A stretch of DNA of 64,000 nucleotides, from positions 1,736,001 to 1,800,000 of the forward strand of contig NZ_CP068564.1 of assembly GCF_016767175.1 (NCBI RefSeq). Direction: 5' to 3'. This DNA comes from Keratinibaculum paraultunense (GTDB taxonomy: Bacteria; Bacillota; Clostridia; Tissierellales; Tepidimicrobiaceae). Shown here in pieces: positions 27,731 through 38,296 of this stretch (position 1 is the first letter of the stretch; each line of letters opens with the position of its first letter). A model generated the notes under the pieces. That model saw nothing but the letters and a program-made list of their open reading frames with translations. It was not told the origin of the DNA and searched no databases. Made by a program: the position numbers and the translations under genes.

Positions 27731-30700
27731 AGGTAGACTATAAACGTAATGCCTGAACAAAAATCTCAAGCTGCTGAAAAAATGTTTCAATTCCTTATAG
27801 GTAGACTATAAACGAAAATAATAAAAAAGCAAAAGAAGAAGAAAAAGAAATGTTTCAATTCCTTATAGGTAGACTATAAACCCTTTTTCTTGAATAGGTG
27901 TATATTGTTTTTGGCAGCGTTTCAATTCCTTATAGGTAGACTATAAACCTTTATAATTCATATCATCACCTATTTCACTATTATAGTTTCAATTCCTTAT
28001 AGGTAAACTATAAACTTCCAAACTAACACATCTTGAAGAAATGTTTTACTAGTTTCAATTCCTTATAGGTAGACTATAAACCGCAATTCTACTCGCATCA
28101 TCACTAAACAAAGGTAAGTTTCAATTCCTTATAGGTAGACTATAAACGATGTTCAATAGCAGCGTCATTGATTTCTTTAGTTAGTTTCAATTCCTTATAG
28201 GTAGACTATAAATTTTACCACAGCCATTTATCGGCTTAGGGAATATGGGTTTCAATTCCTTATAGGTAGACTATAAACGTTGCATTAAAAGGGATAAAAG
28301 AGCCGGATATCAAAAGTTTCAATTCCTTATAGGTAGACTATAAACGGTTCGGGAAAGTAAACATAAAAAAGAGAGATATTAGTTTCAATTCCTTATAGGT
28401 AGACTATAAACATTTTAAATAAAATTATAGTTGCAGACACAAAGGAGTGTTTCAATTCCTTATAGGTAGACTATAAACAAGAAGTAGCAGAAACCAGAGA
28501 GCAAATAGCAGTAGGTTTCAATTCCTTATAGGTAGACTATAAACTCAACTACTGCTACCCTTTTAGATACCCCATCCTGGAGTTTCAATTCCTTATAGGT
28601 AGACTATAAACAATGAAATGGATCACTACATCAAGAGGACGTTAAGGAGTTTCAATTCCTTATAGGTAGACTATAAACATCTTCCATCTTCAATCTTGGT
28701 ATCTGATACTCCAGAGTTTCAATTCCTTATAGGTAGACTATAAACAAGAAAGAAAAGAAATGATAAAAGCTTTAAAAAAAGAGTTTCAATTCCTTATAGG
28801 TAGACTATAAACAAGAAAGAAAAGAAATGATAAAAGCTTTAAAAAAAGAGTTTCAATTCCTTATAGGTAGACTATAAATTTTACCACAGCCATTTATCGG
28901 CTTAGGGAATATGGGTTTCAATTCCTTATAGGTAGACTATAAACGTTGCATTAAAAGGGATAAAAGAGCCGGATATCAAAAGTTTCAATTCCTTATAGGT
29001 AGACTATAAACAAAACAAATAGACTTGACAATGAAACCTTAGAATTTCAGTTTCAATTCCTTATAGGTAGACTATAAACTGTCAATACTTTAAAGGTGTC
29101 AAAGATCTATTTTAAAGTTTCAATTCCTTATAGGTAGACTATAAACTGGGGAAGAACTTAATGCAGTGTTTGAAGCAGCACCGTTTCAATTCCTTATAGG
29201 TAGACTATAAACGGAGGGATTAAATGAGAGTAAAATTTACTACCAACATGTTTCAATTCCTTATAGGTAGACTATAAACAGTTTTTTGTTTTCAGTTTTT
29301 CCTCCTTCTCCTTTTCGTTTCAATTCCTTATAGGTAGACTATAAACCCTTTTATATTCTTTCACCCAATGGTCGGATTGTGAGTTTCAATTCCTTATAGG
29401 TAGACTATAAACCATACGTATCTGATGTTACTCCCGATGTGAATGATTGAGTTTCAATTCCTTATAGGTAGACTATAAACCATCACAGGAGAAGAAACAG
29501 ACATCAAAGTCGACTTCGTTTCAATTCCTTATAGGTAGACTATAAACAATTGCCTTTGATATTCAATTTTACGTTCTCTATTCTTGTTTCAATTCCTTAT
29601 AGGTAGACTATAAACCTATCATACACAAAAGAACAACATACGGATCCATTATTGTTTCAATTCCTTATAGGTAGACTATAAACTGTTCTATTGCATAATC
29701 ATAAAATGTCTTTATTGCGGAGTTTCAATTCCTTATAGGTAGACTATAAACGGGAGGGAGGAGGAAAAAGAAAGGGGCAGCACTATTTGGTTTCAATTCC
29801 TTATAGGTAGACTATAAACTTTCATATCACCACCTCGTTCCATTTTTACCCAAAAAGTTTCAATTCCTTATAGGTAGACTATAAACACTGGCTTTACATT
29901 ACCACATAGTTTTAGTCAAATTGGTTTCAATTCCTTATAGGTAGACTATAAACGATGGCAGATGGATACCAAAAAGTAAGTTTGATGATGGTTTCAATTC
30001 CTTATAGGTAGACTATAAACATTGTTTCAGCTATTCCTTTTATGGCGTCATCATAGTTTCAATTCCTTATAGGTAGACTATAAACTTCTGATTATGAAGT
30101 TATAAAAAAACCAAAAACAGATTGTTTCAATTCCTTATAGGTAGACTATAAACTATAGGATTAGTCCATCCAAACTCTTTTATACTTCTTTCGTTTCAAT
30201 TCCTTATAGGTAGACTATAAACCAAGGTCTTTAGCTAATTCTACAGCTGATTTTTTCTGGTTTCAATTCCTTATAGGTAGACTATAAACTTTGCTATCTC
30301 TCTATCTCCCCTGCATATATCATTGAGTTTCAATTCCTTATAGGTAGACTATAAACTTAGCTGCCTGTGTTGCGTCTGTTTGTAGGTCTATCAGTTTCAA
30401 TTCCTTATAGGTAGACTATAAACTGAGATAGTGGCGGGACACAACCGTATATTAGCAGCGTTTCAATTCCTTATAGGTAGACTATAAACGAGCAAGTGGT
30501 GCAAGTGATGTATTTACTGAAGCTTGTTTCAATTCCTTATAGGTAGACTATAAACCTTATCCATATAAGATTCTCTACTTCGTACTTCTGCCAGTTTCAA
30601 TTCCTTATAGGTAGACTATAAACTGTTGTAGGGCAAGTTTGGGGGAAAAAGGGAGCAAAGTTTCAATTCCTTATAGGTAGACTATAAACAATCATTCCGC

Positions 30701-32355
30701 CCCTATATCCATCTATTCCCCAATGTTTCAATTCCTTATAGGTAGACTATAAACGCAATAGAAGATGAGAAAAAGCTAGAGCCCTTTCGTGAGTTTCAAT
30801 TCCTTATAGGTAGACTATAAACAAATCAAATTCTCTGCCTTCGTTTTTTCTCCATTCTTGTTTCAATTCCTTATAGGTAGACTATAAACCCTAATCCAAA
30901 TTTGATTATGTCCCCTTTCCCATAGCGTTTCAATTCCTTATAGGTAGACTATAAACAATGGGATTGAATATGAAATGGCAGCTAGTTGCAAATGGTTTCA
31001 ATTCCTTATAGGTAGACTATAAACAATCTGCTTCCTTTTTTTCTGCCACCCACTCAATGAGTTTCAATTCCTTATAGGTAGACTATAAACTATTGATAAT
31101 AAAGAGTTGTGGAGTAAAATAACTAAGTTTCAATTCCTTATAGGTAGACTATAAACCAGAAATTTTGCACGTAAAAAATATACCAGGATATGGGTTTCAA
31201 TTCCTTATAGGTAGACTATAAACTAATCGGAAACGATGGGGAAGTCAATCAAGGTGCTTGTTTCAATTCCTTATAGGTAGACTATAAACCAATCAAGACC
31301 TAATTAGGATTAAGTATGAGCCAGAGTTTCAATTCCTTATAGGTAGACTATAAACGAGATAGGGGCGGGTATAGCCCCTTGCAAAGCAGGTGAGTTTCAA
31401 TTCCTTATAGGTAGACTATAAACAAAGGTGACTATGTTTCTGGTTACCATTCCTATGAGAAGTTTCAATTCCTTATAGGTAGACTATAAACAAGTGAAGG
31501 AATAAACAAAATAAAAGAGTGGAACCAAACGTTTCAATTCCTTATAGGTAGACTATAAACCTACCTTTTTGTTTTTTAGCTAGTTGTCTTTGAAGTGTTT
31601 CAATTCCTTATAGGTAGACTATAAACGCCCAATCTGTTGTATTTTCTGCCCCTAAATCATCGTTTCAATTCCTTATAGGTAGACTATAAACACCTAGGGC
31701 AACAGAGGCAGTCCCTGCCGCCGAGGCGGTTTCAATTCCTTATAGGTAGACTATAAACGGAATATAATTGAACCAGGTACTCCAATTATAGCTGCGTTTC
31801 AATTCCTTATAGGTAGACTATAAACGTGGAGCTTGGTCCACAATCGAAACCAATTTCAATAGTTTCAATTCCTTATAGGTAGACTATAAACTCAATGACG
31901 ATCTTTTTCATATCATTGCCCTCCTCGTTTCAATTCCTTATAGGTAGACTATAAACTTATTTTGTTTGGCTGAACAAAGATGTACAAATCTTTGTTTCAA
32001 TTCCTTATAGGTAGACTATAAACAGGGCTAGGGAACTTCTTCACCAGTTCCCCACTTGGGTTTCAATTCCTTATAGGTAGACTATAAACTTTTATATGTT
32101 TTTTCCATAGCCCAAATCATTTGCAAGTTTCAATTCCTTATAGGTAGACTATAAACCTAAGCCAGAAACATTACGAAACAAGAGGGAAAGATGTTTCAAT
32201 TCCTTATAGGTAGACTATAAACCGGATCTGCCTATCAATCATTCTATCAAATTGAGTTAGTTTCAATTCCTTATAGGTAGACTATAAACTAATAAACTAA
32301 ACCCCTAGAATCGAAAACACCATCAGTTTCAATTCCTTATAGGTAGACTATAAAC
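27731..32355 (-). CRISPR. CRISPR array 2: 69 full repeats and one truncated repeat, leader on the right
   Basis: Same 30-bp repeat as array 1, 69 complete copies from 27784 to 32355 (mean period 66.8). At the left edge only the last 15 plus-strand bases of a repeat remain (27731-27745), joined to the 48-bp direct repeat, so the old end of the array was cut off. Variants include GGTAAACTATAAAC in the repeat at 27986 and an ...ATAAAT end at 28184 and 28850. Leftward transcription starts from the leader at 32356. Three spacers occur twice. Confidence 0.98.
28184..28315. repeat. Duplicated pair of CRISPR units (first copy)
   Basis: Two repeat-spacer units here are identical to 28850-28981, including the variant repeat end ATAAAT. 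The neighbours of the two copies differ. Another spacer is tandemly doubled at 28746-28782 and 28813-28849, just before the second copy. Confidence 0.9.
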
Positions 32356-32852
32356 ACATCCATATATTGATATTACTACTTTTTTCATTTTTTGTCAAAT
32401 AGGAAAAATCAAAAAATTTACTACTCCTTTTTTTGATTTTTGTAGTATAGATATTGATTTTATGCTATTTCCTCTAAAAAATATTTTGTCGTCGATCTCC
32501 GAGGGTTTTTGCACTACCTAGGATCGACGATATTTATTCATTATTATACATATAAATGTACTTTTATACTTTTGTATAAAAGCCATTTATATATGTGTTT
32601 CAAGTACTTTTCTTGTGTTTTTTTGATAAATATATATCTACAAAATTATTAAAAATTATATCTTCTTTTAAAGCTTCTACCCTTGATATTATCACTAAAA
32701 TTTAGATCGACGACATTTGTTTATTATTATTCAATAATATTAAACAAAAATTGCAAGAAACCATCCATCTTCTATGCTTTTTCATTACTACAAGTCTAAA
32801 ATATATTCTGTAGAAACTATACTACAGAATGCAAAAAGATCCATCCCTGGTA
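32356..32852 (-). promoter_or_regulatory. Leader of CRISPR array 2
   Basis: Near-identical to the leader of array 1 over about 500 bases, including the TGTCGTCGATC-type inverted repeat and the 24-bp dispersed repeat at its outer end (32830-32852). One short deletion and scattered substitutions distinguish them. It drives leftward transcription of array 2. Confidence 0.9.
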
Positions 32853-32951
32853 CACGTAAAATAAATGTTTTAAATATGCATATTTAATGTTATAATTTTA
32901 GTTAAATCACATTTTATAAAAATATCTTTTAATTTAGAAAGGAATAAAAAT

Positions 32952-34106
32952 ATGAAATTTAAACTAGATAAAAAATATGTAAAAATAGGAACCCATGTAA
33001 TAATATTTGGAGTTATCCTATTAATATTACTATTTACTATTATAAATATACAAGATGTAGCTAACTTTGTAGGGAAAATATTAGGCACATTTTTTTCTTT
33101 AATTTCACCTCTTATTATTGGGCTTATATTGGCTTATCTACTGGATCCATTGGTGGAATTATTAGATAAAAAATTATGGTCTAAAAGAAAAAAGAAGAGC
33201 AATAGAAGATTAGCTGCAACTGCAATATCTTTTACGATAATTATTGCGTTATTAATAGGTATGGGATATTCTATATCATTAAGCTTAAAAAATGGAGAAG
33301 GATTTAAGCTTAGTCATAATCTTATAAAAGGAATGGAAGAATTTATAGATAATTTTACTAATATACCTAATAAATTAAAATTTAAATTATATACCTCAAA
33401 AACCGAAAGTCAAAAGGATAAAATAATAGATAATATAATCTCCATTACAACTTCAATCGTCCAAAAAGCAGGAAATGAAATAATTGAATCCATTGCTAAA
33501 ATAGGTGGATATATAATCAATATATTTGTAGGAATTATAATTAGCTTTTATTTGTTAATGGATAAATATACTATGCTAGAATGGTGGAATAAGTTTATAT
33601 ATGCTATTTTCCCTATATCTTTTACAAAAAAACTTAAAAATTTATGGGAAAATACTGATTTTGTCATATCAGGCTATATCCGTGGTCAGTTGATAGATGC
33701 TTTGATTATGGGAACTCTAATAAGTATTACATTGTTAATCTTAAATATAGATTATGCAGTAATTATAGGGATAATATCTGGTTTTTCAAATCTCATTCCC
33801 ATGGTTGGTGCCACAGTAGCCACTATAATAGCTATTTTAGTTGCATTGGCAAGTGATACTCCCATAAAAGCATTATATGCTCTTATAACATTATTAATAC
33901 TACAACAAATTGATGGCAATATCATAGTTCCTAAAGTGGTAGGTAAAAATGTAAACTTACATCCGCTGCTTGTTATGCTATCATTGTTTATGTTTGGATC
34001 CTTATTTGGAATATTAGGTATGATTGTTGCTGTTCCTATTACTGCATTAATTAAACATTTTGTTGTTCAATTTATAAATCGTAGATTAGAAGAGAAGAAT
34101 ATTTAA
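32952..34106 (+). CDS. AI-2E family transporter (putative permease)
   Basis: 384 residues, a polytopic membrane protein of the AI-2E/UPF0118 (PF01594) family. Two N-terminal segments (about 12-32 and 35-60) are followed by a cytoplasmic and extracellular helical region, then a cluster of segments after about 190. Conserved family stretches are SGYIRGQLIDALIMG, GFSNLIPMVGATVATI and QQIDGNIIVPKVVGKN. Members transport diverse small solutes; autoinducer transport is not implied. A good AAAGGA site precedes the ATG. It stands alone between the CRISPR leader and a lipoprotein gene. Confidence 0.9.
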   Translation: MKFKLDKKYVKIGTHVIIFGVILLILLFTIINIQDVANFVGKILGTFFSLISPLIIGLILAYLLDPLVELLDKKLWSKRKKKSNRRLAATAISFTIIIALLIGMGYSISLSLKNGEGFKLSHNLIKGMEEFIDNFTNIPNKLKFKLYTSKTESQKDKIIDNIISITTSIVQKAGNEIIESIAKIGGYIINIFVGIIISFYLLMDKYTMLEWWNKFIYAIFPISFTKKLKNLWENTDFVISGYIRGQLIDALIMGTLISITLLILNIDYAVIIGIISGFSNLIPMVGATVATIIAILVALASDTPIKALYALITLLILQQIDGNIIVPKVVGKNVNLHPLLVMLSLFMFGSLFGILGMIVAVPITALIKHFVVQFINRRLEEKNI

Positions 34107-34318
34107 AATTTGCAGATATAAATTTTTTTGCCTTTAAAACCCTCAAGTTTTAGTATATAATACAAAATAAGAGTAGTATCAAAAAAGATATAAAATAAAA
34201 ATATTAGAAGAGAAAAACGAACAAATTAAATTAAAACAAAATATTTAAATATCAGGATTTAAGTATCAAAATATATCTTTATATTTGACACTACGGAAAT
34301 AAAAATTGGGGGGATTCT

Positions 34319-35497
34319 ATGAAAAAGATTTCTTTTATTACAATTGTTTTGGCTCTATCTCTTATGTTTACCGCATGTAGCACTACCGATGAAACAAAGC
34401 TTTATAATGCGTTTTTAAAAACACAAGATATTACATCAATGGGAAGTGAAGGTGCAATAAATCTTTCCTTAGAACTTAAAGATTTTCCAGAAGAAACTCA
34501 AGAACAATTAGAAGAGATAAATAATTTACTTAAAAATTTAAAATTTAATTTTAACACTAAACAAAACATAAATAAAGATAAAACCAAATCTATGGTAGAA
34601 ATGACTACTGCTATGGACTTTAACGGAATGAAAATGGATATGAATACTTGGGTAGATACAGATTTTTCAACTGATACACCTAAAATGATAGCTGTTTTAA
34701 AAATGCCACAAATATTAATGAATGAACTACCATCAGAAGATGGAAACAACAAAGAGTATATATTATACGATTACATTAAAATGCTCAATTTGTCTCAAAA
34801 AGAAATTAACATGGAAGAATTAATAAAATCTAGTAAGGATATAAATGAAAAAGCAATAGAATTTATGAAAAATTATCATAAAGATTTTGATCCTGGATTC
34901 CAAATAGCTACATACAAAGGACAAAAAACTCAGGATAAAGATGTATTATCTATTTATGAAGTAAAATTAGATGATAAAAACTTTAAAAATCTAATCAAAT
35001 ATATGGGCAATGATTCTATAGAAAATGAAAATAATATAAAATTCTTTGAAGAATATATGAAATTAGTATTAAAAATTGCAGAAATATCAGATACTGAAAA
35101 AGCAGAAGTTTTAGCTGAATTAAATAATTTAAAGAAAAATTTACCAGAATTTAAAAATAATTTTAATAAATTTATGGATAATTTAGAAAATGTGAAAATA
35201 TTAGGAGATGAAGGTATTGTTATAGAATATGCAGTAAATAAAGATGGATATATAGTTGGAGAAAAAGGTAAAATAGCTATAGAACTTGATCTTAAAGCTT
35301 TAGGAAAAGTTTTTGAAGAAGAACTTTTAGCAGAAAACACAGGAAAGTTAAAATTAAACATAGATTTTAACACAAAAATTTCTAAAATAAATGAAAAAGT
35401 TAAAATTAATATGCCTAAAACAAATAAAAAAAATACAATAGATTTTAATGAGTTTTTAAAAACAAATGTTGATCAAACAAAAGAAGCTGTTGAATAA
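34319..35497 (+). CDS. Lipoprotein of unknown function
   Basis: 392 residues. The N-terminus MKKISFITIVLALSLMFTAC is a lipoprotein signal with the lipid-bearing Cys20, so the protein is anchored outside the membrane. The rest is charged and alternates beta-like and helical stretches with no enzymatic motif I recognise; it resembles the broad group of clostridial surface lipoproteins of LolA/DUF6612-like type, but this is only an impression. GGGGGG sits a few bases before the ATG. It is a single-gene unit with its own terminator. Confidence 0.75.
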   Translation: MKKISFITIVLALSLMFTACSTTDETKLYNAFLKTQDITSMGSEGAINLSLELKDFPEETQEQLEEINNLLKNLKFNFNTKQNINKDKTKSMVEMTTAMDFNGMKMDMNTWVDTDFSTDTPKMIAVLKMPQILMNELPSEDGNNKEYILYDYIKMLNLSQKEINMEELIKSSKDINEKAIEFMKNYHKDFDPGFQIATYKGQKTQDKDVLSIYEVKLDDKNFKNLIKYMGNDSIENENNIKFFEEYMKLVLKIAEISDTEKAEVLAELNNLKKNLPEFKNNFNKFMDNLENVKILGDEGIVIEYAVNKDGYIVGEKGKIAIELDLKALGKVFEEELLAENTGKLKLNIDFNTKISKINEKVKINMPKTNKKNTIDFNEFLKTNVDQTKEAVE

Positions 35498-35503
35498 AAT
35501 TTT

Positions 35504-35535
35504 AACCGTCCCTTCAAATTTAGGGACGGTTTTTT
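35504..35535 (+). terminator. Rho-independent terminator of the lipoprotein gene
   Basis: AACCGTCCC (35504-35512) pairs with GGGACGGTT (35523-35531), followed by TTTT. Confidence 0.9.
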
Positions 35536-35605
35536 ATACACACATATAGTATTATACGGTAAGTAAAGCATGCCCATACAAATATAAAGTTAATAGCAAT
35601 TGCAG

Positions 35606-36607
35606 TTAAGTTATAAAATTAGGTTGAGGAGCTATTATCCTTCCCCTTTCCATAATTTTTCTATTATCAGCGTATATATTTGGTTTTAAACCTACTAAGT
35701 CAAAATGTCCACTTGCTTCATAAACTCCACCTAAAGCTATATTCCTACCAAATCCAATATGATATGTGCCATATGCTGATTCGTCTTCTATATAACATTT
35801 GCCTCTGCATCTAGAATAGGAATTTAATCCTATTCCCAATTCAGATGCATTGTACATTCTATCATCACTATAAGACTCTATATATTCTCTTAAAATATTA
35901 CCACTTTCATTGCCTTCTATATCTACTATTCTTCCATTTTTAAAAATTAATTTAATTGGATACTTAGGTTTTCCAATATAACCTAATGAACCATCTACAA
36001 TCATTATTCCTTCTGTCCTATTTTCTTCTATTGGAACATATATCTCAAAGCTTGAAGAAGAATAGCCATCTCCATCCTCTACAACTCCATTGAAGAATCC
36101 TGATCTTCTTCCTTCTTTATATAAATTTAAATTCGTCCCTGAATCTGTCTTTACCTTAATTATGCTGGCATTTTCTATATAATTCATTATAATACCTGCC
36201 ATAAGTTTACTCTTTACTGTATTCATCCTAATAAAATCATAGGATAATACAGATTCATCTGTTCTTACAGATAGTGGTAAAGATAGGAATTTTCCGCCTC
36301 TATCTATTGCTCTCTTAGCAGCTTTAGTTGTAACTATTGAATAATCTGTAGCACCTATTATTGCATTATATTTATCAAAAACTTTTTCATTTTCATCAAA
36401 GTAAATTCCTACTTGCATACCTGTGTTAGTTACAATCATTATATCTACATTTTTAGTTATCTTAAGTCCACTTTGTTTTAAAAGATTTGCTTCAAATTCA
36501 TGCTCCTTTTCTGTTACAATTAACAATTTATCTTTTTTATTAAGCTGCATCCAATCCTTTATTATTATATCTGCACCTTCCAGCATCCTATCTTCATAAT
36601 TTATCAT
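35606..36607 (-). CDS. M29-like aminopeptidase
   Basis: 333 residues related to the thermophilic/leucyl aminopeptidase (M29) family, with conserved C-terminal elements: SELGIGLNSYSRCR, then AYGTYHIGFGRNIALGG, then ASGHFDLVGLKPNIYAD. The histidines in TYHIGFG and GHFDLV and an upstream glutamate are the expected metal ligands. It would release N-terminal residues from peptides in the cytoplasm. It is the last gene of the leftward unit M14 peptidase, DUF969, DUF979, aminopeptidase, which together look like peptide uptake and breakdown. GGAGGAAAAG precedes the ATG. Confidence 0.8.
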   Translation of the reverse strand: MINYEDRMLEGADIIIKDWMQLNKKDKLLIVTEKEHEFEANLLKQSGLKITKNVDIMIVTNTGMQVGIYFDENEKVFDKYNAIIGATDYSIVTTKAAKRAIDRGGKFLSLPLSVRTDESVLSYDFIRMNTVKSKLMAGIIMNYIENASIIKVKTDSGTNLNLYKEGRRSGFFNGVVEDGDGYSSSSFEIYVPIEENRTEGIMIVDGSLGYIGKPKYPIKLIFKNGRIVDIEGNESGNILREYIESYSDDRMYNASELGIGLNSYSRCRGKCYIEDESAYGTYHIGFGRNIALGGVYEASGHFDLVGLKPNIYADNRKIMERGRIIAPQPNFIT

Positions 36608-36620
36608 ACTTTTCCTCCTA

Positions 36621-37565
36621 CTATTTAAACATAATCATATATGCTATTTGAAATACTATTAAAAATAAAGATGGTATCACTTGATTTTTAATTACTCCCA
36701 TTTCATCTTCCATATCTAATATTGCAACTGGTACTATATTGAAATTTGCTGCCATTGGTGTAAGAAGAGTACCACAATAACCACATGTTAATGCTAACAT
36801 ACCTACTAATGCAGGATTTGCCCCATATTTAAGTACAAATGGACCTCCTATTCCTACAGTCATTACAGTTATTGCTGCAAATGCATTTCCCATAATCATA
36901 GTAAATAACATCATCCCAAGAGCATATACAACAATGCCTATATTTACATTACCTTCTGGAATTATATTTCCAACTATCTGAGCTATTACTTCTCCAACTC
37001 CAGCCTCTGTAAATATTGCTCCTAAACTAGCAAGTAGCATAGGAAGCATACTAAGAGGACCAACTAAAGAAAGGAATCTTTCTGAATCATCTAAAAATAC
37101 TTTTAAACTATTCCTTTCTGAATAAATTCTAAGAATCACCATTGCAATAAGTACTCCAAAACTTACTCCTACTAATGCTCCTAAATCTGTAAATATAGCA
37201 AAAATAATTGCTGAAACACCCATTGCCAATGCTGGTATAAATATCTTCATACCTATTTCATTATAGGCTTGAGCCATTTCTTTTTCAGTAGGTTCATCCT
37301 GCTCTCCTGACTTAACTTTATTTAAAATAGCAGGTATTGTCATTACTATTATTAAAATTCCATTAATTATTGGAGGTATCCATCTTCCAAAAGCTAATAC
37401 AATTCCAAGTGAACACCAAAATATTGCAGTACCTAATCTTGATGGATTTTTTTCATCCAATGCATTTTTAATACCAGTATTAAAACTTACTAGTCCTATT
37501 AAAATATAAACTATTTCAAGTAATTTTGTTCCTAATAAAACCTCAGGATCTGTAAAAAAACTCAT
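36621..37565 (-). CDS. DUF979 family membrane protein
   Basis: 314 residues with about eight to nine hydrophobic segments. Motifs ALTCGYCGTLLTPMAANFNIVP and MGNAFAAITVMTVGIGGPF are typical of DUF979 (PF06166). DUF979 and DUF969 proteins are nearly always encoded side by side and probably form one transporter; the substrate is not established, but neighbouring peptidases here favour peptides or amino acids. The start is one base after the DUF969 stop, with GGGAGGGG ahead of it. Confidence 0.9.
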   Translation of the reverse strand: MSFFTDPEVLLGTKLLEIVYILIGLVSFNTGIKNALDEKNPSRLGTAIFWCSLGIVLAFGRWIPPIINGILIIVMTIPAILNKVKSGEQDEPTEKEMAQAYNEIGMKIFIPALAMGVSAIIFAIFTDLGALVGVSFGVLIAMVILRIYSERNSLKVFLDDSERFLSLVGPLSMLPMLLASLGAIFTEAGVGEVIAQIVGNIIPEGNVNIGIVVYALGMMLFTMIMGNAFAAITVMTVGIGGPFVLKYGANPALVGMLALTCGYCGTLLTPMAANFNIVPVAILDMEDEMGVIKNQVIPSLFLIVFQIAYMIMFK

Positions 37566-37566
37566 A

Positions 37567-38268
37567 TTATTTCCCCTCCCTTAATGATGCCCCATAATAT
37601 TTTTTCATCAATTTCTTATCCTTCAAATAGTAATATATTATAGTTACAGCCAACGCAAAAATTGAAACTGGTATCTCTACCTTTGCTAATTCTATTAATT
37701 CTACATTATATCCAAGGGATGCCAATGTTGATTGAACTAATAGTCCTCCTGCACCACCTATAAATAAGACTTGACAAAAGAACCAAGCTACATTTTCCAT
37801 ACCCGATGCCATTCCTTTAATTTCCTCTAAATGATCTTCATGAATTTTTTCTCCTTTAGATTCAACAGCACCTATTGCCATTGGTAATATTATCGGTCTT
37901 ATAAATCCTGCAACACCACCAAAACCTACATTAAATGCTGCAAATATACCTCTCATTATTCCATAAATTCCTATGATTTTTCCTGGTGAAGCTCCCTTTA
38001 CTTTTGATATTAAATCTGATGCGGCATTTCTTAATCCATTTCTTTCTAATGTACCAGTCACAAGCATAATCAATATAAATATTGCCATACTTCTATTGGC
38101 AACAAAGGAAGTACCAAATGTTTCTAACAAACCTGTAATTCCCATATTCCCTACAAGAGCTGTTACTATAGAGGCTACTAATATAATTAAAATTGAATCT
38201 AGCTTTAACGCAAAGCCAAGAATTACTATAAAAACTCCTATTAATTTAATCCACTCCACTGTATTCAT
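37567..38268 (-). CDS. DUF969 family membrane protein
   Basis: 233 residues with about five to six hydrophobic segments. The stretches FNVGFGGVAGFIRPIILPMA and GMENVAWFFCQVLFIGGAGG are typical of DUF969 (PF06149). It pairs with the DUF979 protein encoded directly downstream. AAAGGAGATG overlaps the start region. Confidence 0.9.
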   Translation of the reverse strand: MNTVEWIKLIGVFIVILGFALKLDSILIILVASIVTALVGNMGITGLLETFGTSFVANRSMAIFILIMLVTGTLERNGLRNAASDLISKVKGASPGKIIGIYGIMRGIFAAFNVGFGGVAGFIRPIILPMAIGAVESKGEKIHEDHLEEIKGMASGMENVAWFFCQVLFIGGAGGLLVQSTLASLGYNVELIELAKVEIPVSIFALAVTIIYYYLKDKKLMKKYYGASLREGK

Positions 38269-38296
38269 CTCCTTTATAGTTTAATAAATATTATTA

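Noticed and set aside
6673-31193. Shared spacer between arrays (ATATACCAGGAT in both)
   Set aside because: The match is only 12 bases within otherwise different spacers; chance or a common coding motif explains it.
34107-34318. TTGACA at about 34283 as promoter of the lipoprotein gene
   Set aside because: It lies too close to the ribosome site to leave room for a -10 box and transcription start.
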